Shown here: positions 21,123 to 32,223 of the stretch, one piece after another
Numbering within the stretch: the first letter of the stretch is position 1
Layout: the number at the start of each line of letters is the position of its first letter
Assembly (NCBI GenBank): GCA_000934455.1
Contig: KN883363.1
Location: forward strand, 136,252-168,474
Direction of reading: 5' to 3'
Origin: Apostichopus parvimensis
Taxonomy: Eukaryota > Echinodermata > Holothuroidea > Aspidochirotida > Stichopodidae
DNA: 32,223 bases
Position numbers and translations under genes: made by a program
The notes under the pieces: generated by a model
Told to the model about the DNA's origin: nothing
Database searches by the model: none
Seen by the model: only the letters and a program-made list of their open reading frames with translations

Positions 21123-23150
21123 TTTAAGTTTCTCGGTCAACAGATGTTTTAGAGACAGACAGTTTGGTAGGCTCCATTACACTCTCACTCAGTCTTCTCT
21201 GCTATGCTATATCATGCATAGTCTCTACTAGCAGTACTATAATAATACAGAATATACTACAACAGCAATACAGCGCAATGATACTGTGTAAGCTCATTTG
21301 CCGCACTGAATCATGCCGCATTTTGACATTATATTCCTAGCCTCTGACAACCAGTCACTTCAACGTTTGTGTCTGACACAAGAAACCCTACGCATGCACA
21401 ATACACAATGTACAAGACAGAGGCTGTTGTTAATTGTTCTTGCTGCCGTGACCTATCATGGCGCTACATCCGAACTCGACTGAACCAGTCGAAAGATGAT
21501 AGAGGGTGTGTGAAGGGGTGGAAGACAAAGGCAGGGAGAGCGCAAGGGGCATATCGGGAAGAGGAGGGAAGAAATTTCGAGCGGCAGTGATGCATGTGAC
21601 TTGGATCATGGAGGTAACCTCCATGCTTGGATGTTAGGGGCGAACCAAAAAGTTCAGTTGCCAGGTGCATTCACAAAATATCACCATCTTTAAATTATCC
21701 GAACCTTCGTCATAGAAAATGCTATTACCGAGTATGTGGCTTTGAAGTAAAACTACAGTGGAATAGCCCTTTAAGAGTCTTGTATCATATGTCTTTCGAA
21801 TGCGTTCCGTAGCAGGAAGGGGGTAATGGAAGAACGGTAAATACTCATTTATAGTTCCTGCACTGGCAGGCGGGACTTTGGTAAAACGAACATTTCTAGC
21901 GATAAAGCTAACAGAACGATGAAACGTGTCTTCTATAATATGTCAAACTGTTTACTGAAACATAAATCGCATATAAACTGGCCTTTACTTTGTAGAAATA
22001 CGCAACGCGATGAATTATGCATACTCAAATTAAGGGGATTTCCCGAGTTCTTGATGTCGGTACTGCCAGTTGGTAGCATCTCACGATTCCATTAATTGAA
22101 GTGAGTGGTTTCAGGAATGACTTAAGCCTGGACGCAATAGTTGATTTTAATAATAACAGAGACCAGTTAAAAATCACAGCAGGCAGTATTGGCACAGTTT
22201 GTATTTCTATACCACTTTTATTTGATCAAGCTTGGAGAAATGACCCCTAAAACATCTGAAGTTGCCAATTTATGTGGTTGGGCTACTCAGTCTAACTCGC
22301 AGATCAATATGTCAGTTCGTCAAATTGAATAACAACAAAGTCAATAACAACACTAATTTCTTGTCTCCAATAACATATAATGTAGTACAATGAATTACAA
22401 AAGTGTCAAGGACATATATGTGGTTTCGGCTCATGTAATCCAATGGTACTGTATGCCATGCAGTTTACATGAAGTTAAAAAACAAAATGTTTTAATTGAT
22501 TTATTAGAATTAGTTAGGCAATGGGTCAGTGAGAGTAACATATCGGTGTGTACTACCGCGAGGAGCCGATAGCATCGGTATATTTAAGGAGCGTTCCAGA
22601 TATATTTTAAAGATGAATAGCTTGAAAAACAAACGAGTTCTAGTAACACTACCAGCACTAAGATTTTTTTAACTATATGACATATCAAGACTACAATTCT
22701 GCCTTAATTCGCCTATCTTGCCAACTTTTAGAATTATGCTTATATTATCTCATTTATCTATAGAGCAGCCATTTATATTCAAAATGGGTTCTTAGAACCT
22801 CTGGTATAATCCTTTTAATCTTTCAAACTTCTCATCCTCCATCTTATTTCTTATTTGTTCATGCTTTCATGATTGTATATTTTTACGGCTTTTATGTATC
22901 AATATTATGTGTCCTATTTAGAAATTTTGTAATTTATACTGGAATAAAGAAATTGATTTGAATTGAATTAACTTGTGGAGACTTGCTTGTCAATCAATGA
23001 GGGATTCTGTAAACTTATTTCGATGGCGCATGGATATTACGGCAGAATTAACCACGGTTAGGTCAAATGGCGTTACATAATAAAGTTAATAACGCGATTT
23101 CTGTGATCAGCAAACTGTAGTGTTGGATACCGTGCTATCTACTGGAATGA
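21123..23150. promoter_or_regulatory. Intergenic region between divergent PHF12 and TXNRD2
   Basis: About 2.0 kb between start codons on opposite strands. It must hold the PHF12 promoter and 5' UTR, and probably those of TXNRD2. I see no clear TATA box. The frames at 21369-21590 (+) and 21430-21670 (-) overlap in antisense and look accidental. A LINE-like tail occupies about 22600-22972. Confidence 0.6.
22600..22972 (+). mobile_element. Probable LINE 3' end
   Basis: AT-rich, non-coding stretch ending in GGAATAAAGAAATTGATTTG followed by AATTGAATT. A polyadenylation-like AATAAA just before short TTGA repeats is typical of 3' ends of several invertebrate LINE clades. No reverse transcriptase frame is present. 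Confidence 0.45.

Positions 23151-32223
<9,073 letters not shown>

Noticed and set aside
21369-21670. Overlapping plus and minus frames upstream of PHF12
   Set aside because: Mutually antisense, no domain, in the expected promoter/5' UTR region.

Overview
The window is nuclear DNA from an animal. Two multi-exon protein genes are split by GT...AG introns, in AT-rich sequence full of short transposons and simple repeats. The proteins look like divergent invertebrate orthologues of human proteins. The repeat families (TTAA-flanked MITEs, a tRNA-type SINE, AACGTT-rich blocks, TGACCTTTGACC repeats) suggest a marine invertebrate deuterostome, possibly an echinoderm such as a sea cucumber. That placement is inference. 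No bacterial genes, rRNA, tRNA genes or CRISPR arrays were seen.

Layout. (1) 1-5529: downstream flank of PHF12. It holds an AACGTT-rich repeat, C-rich runs, one unrecognised minus-strand reading frame and, next to the PHF12 stop codon, a 99-bp-period repeat. (2) 5530-21122, minus strand: a complete PHF12 (PHD finger protein 12, Pf1) coding region. Fifteen exons join in frame into 2739 nt (912 residues), with two PHD fingers, a Sin3/MRG15 contact segment containing FQLP, and a C-terminal FHA domain. (3) 21123-23150: intergenic DNA between divergent start codons, including a likely LINE 3' tail. (4) 23151-32223, plus strand: a TXNRD2-type mitochondrial thioredoxin reductase, cut off by the window end. 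Thirteen exons give about 383 residues: a mitochondrial presequence, the FAD-binding GGGSGG motif, the CVNVGC redox centre, the NADPH-binding segment and the AIGD FAD motif. The dimer interface and the selenocysteine tail lie beyond the window.

PHF12 is a scaffold of a Sin3/HDAC chromatin complex in the nucleus. TXNRD2 reduces mitochondrial thioredoxin with NADPH. They are head to head with about 2.0 kb between start codons, so shared promoter activity is possible, but nothing here shows a functional link.

The most unusual material is in the introns. Two copies of one TTAA-flanked MITE occur, one starting 10 bp inside a PHF12 5' splice site. There is a hAT-like MITE with a perfect 8-bp target duplication, a palindromic element just upstream of a TXNRD2 exon, a tRNA-type SINE, a 20-nt microexon, a tandem (NAGNAG) acceptor, and repeats carrying perfect DR1 nuclear-receptor motifs.
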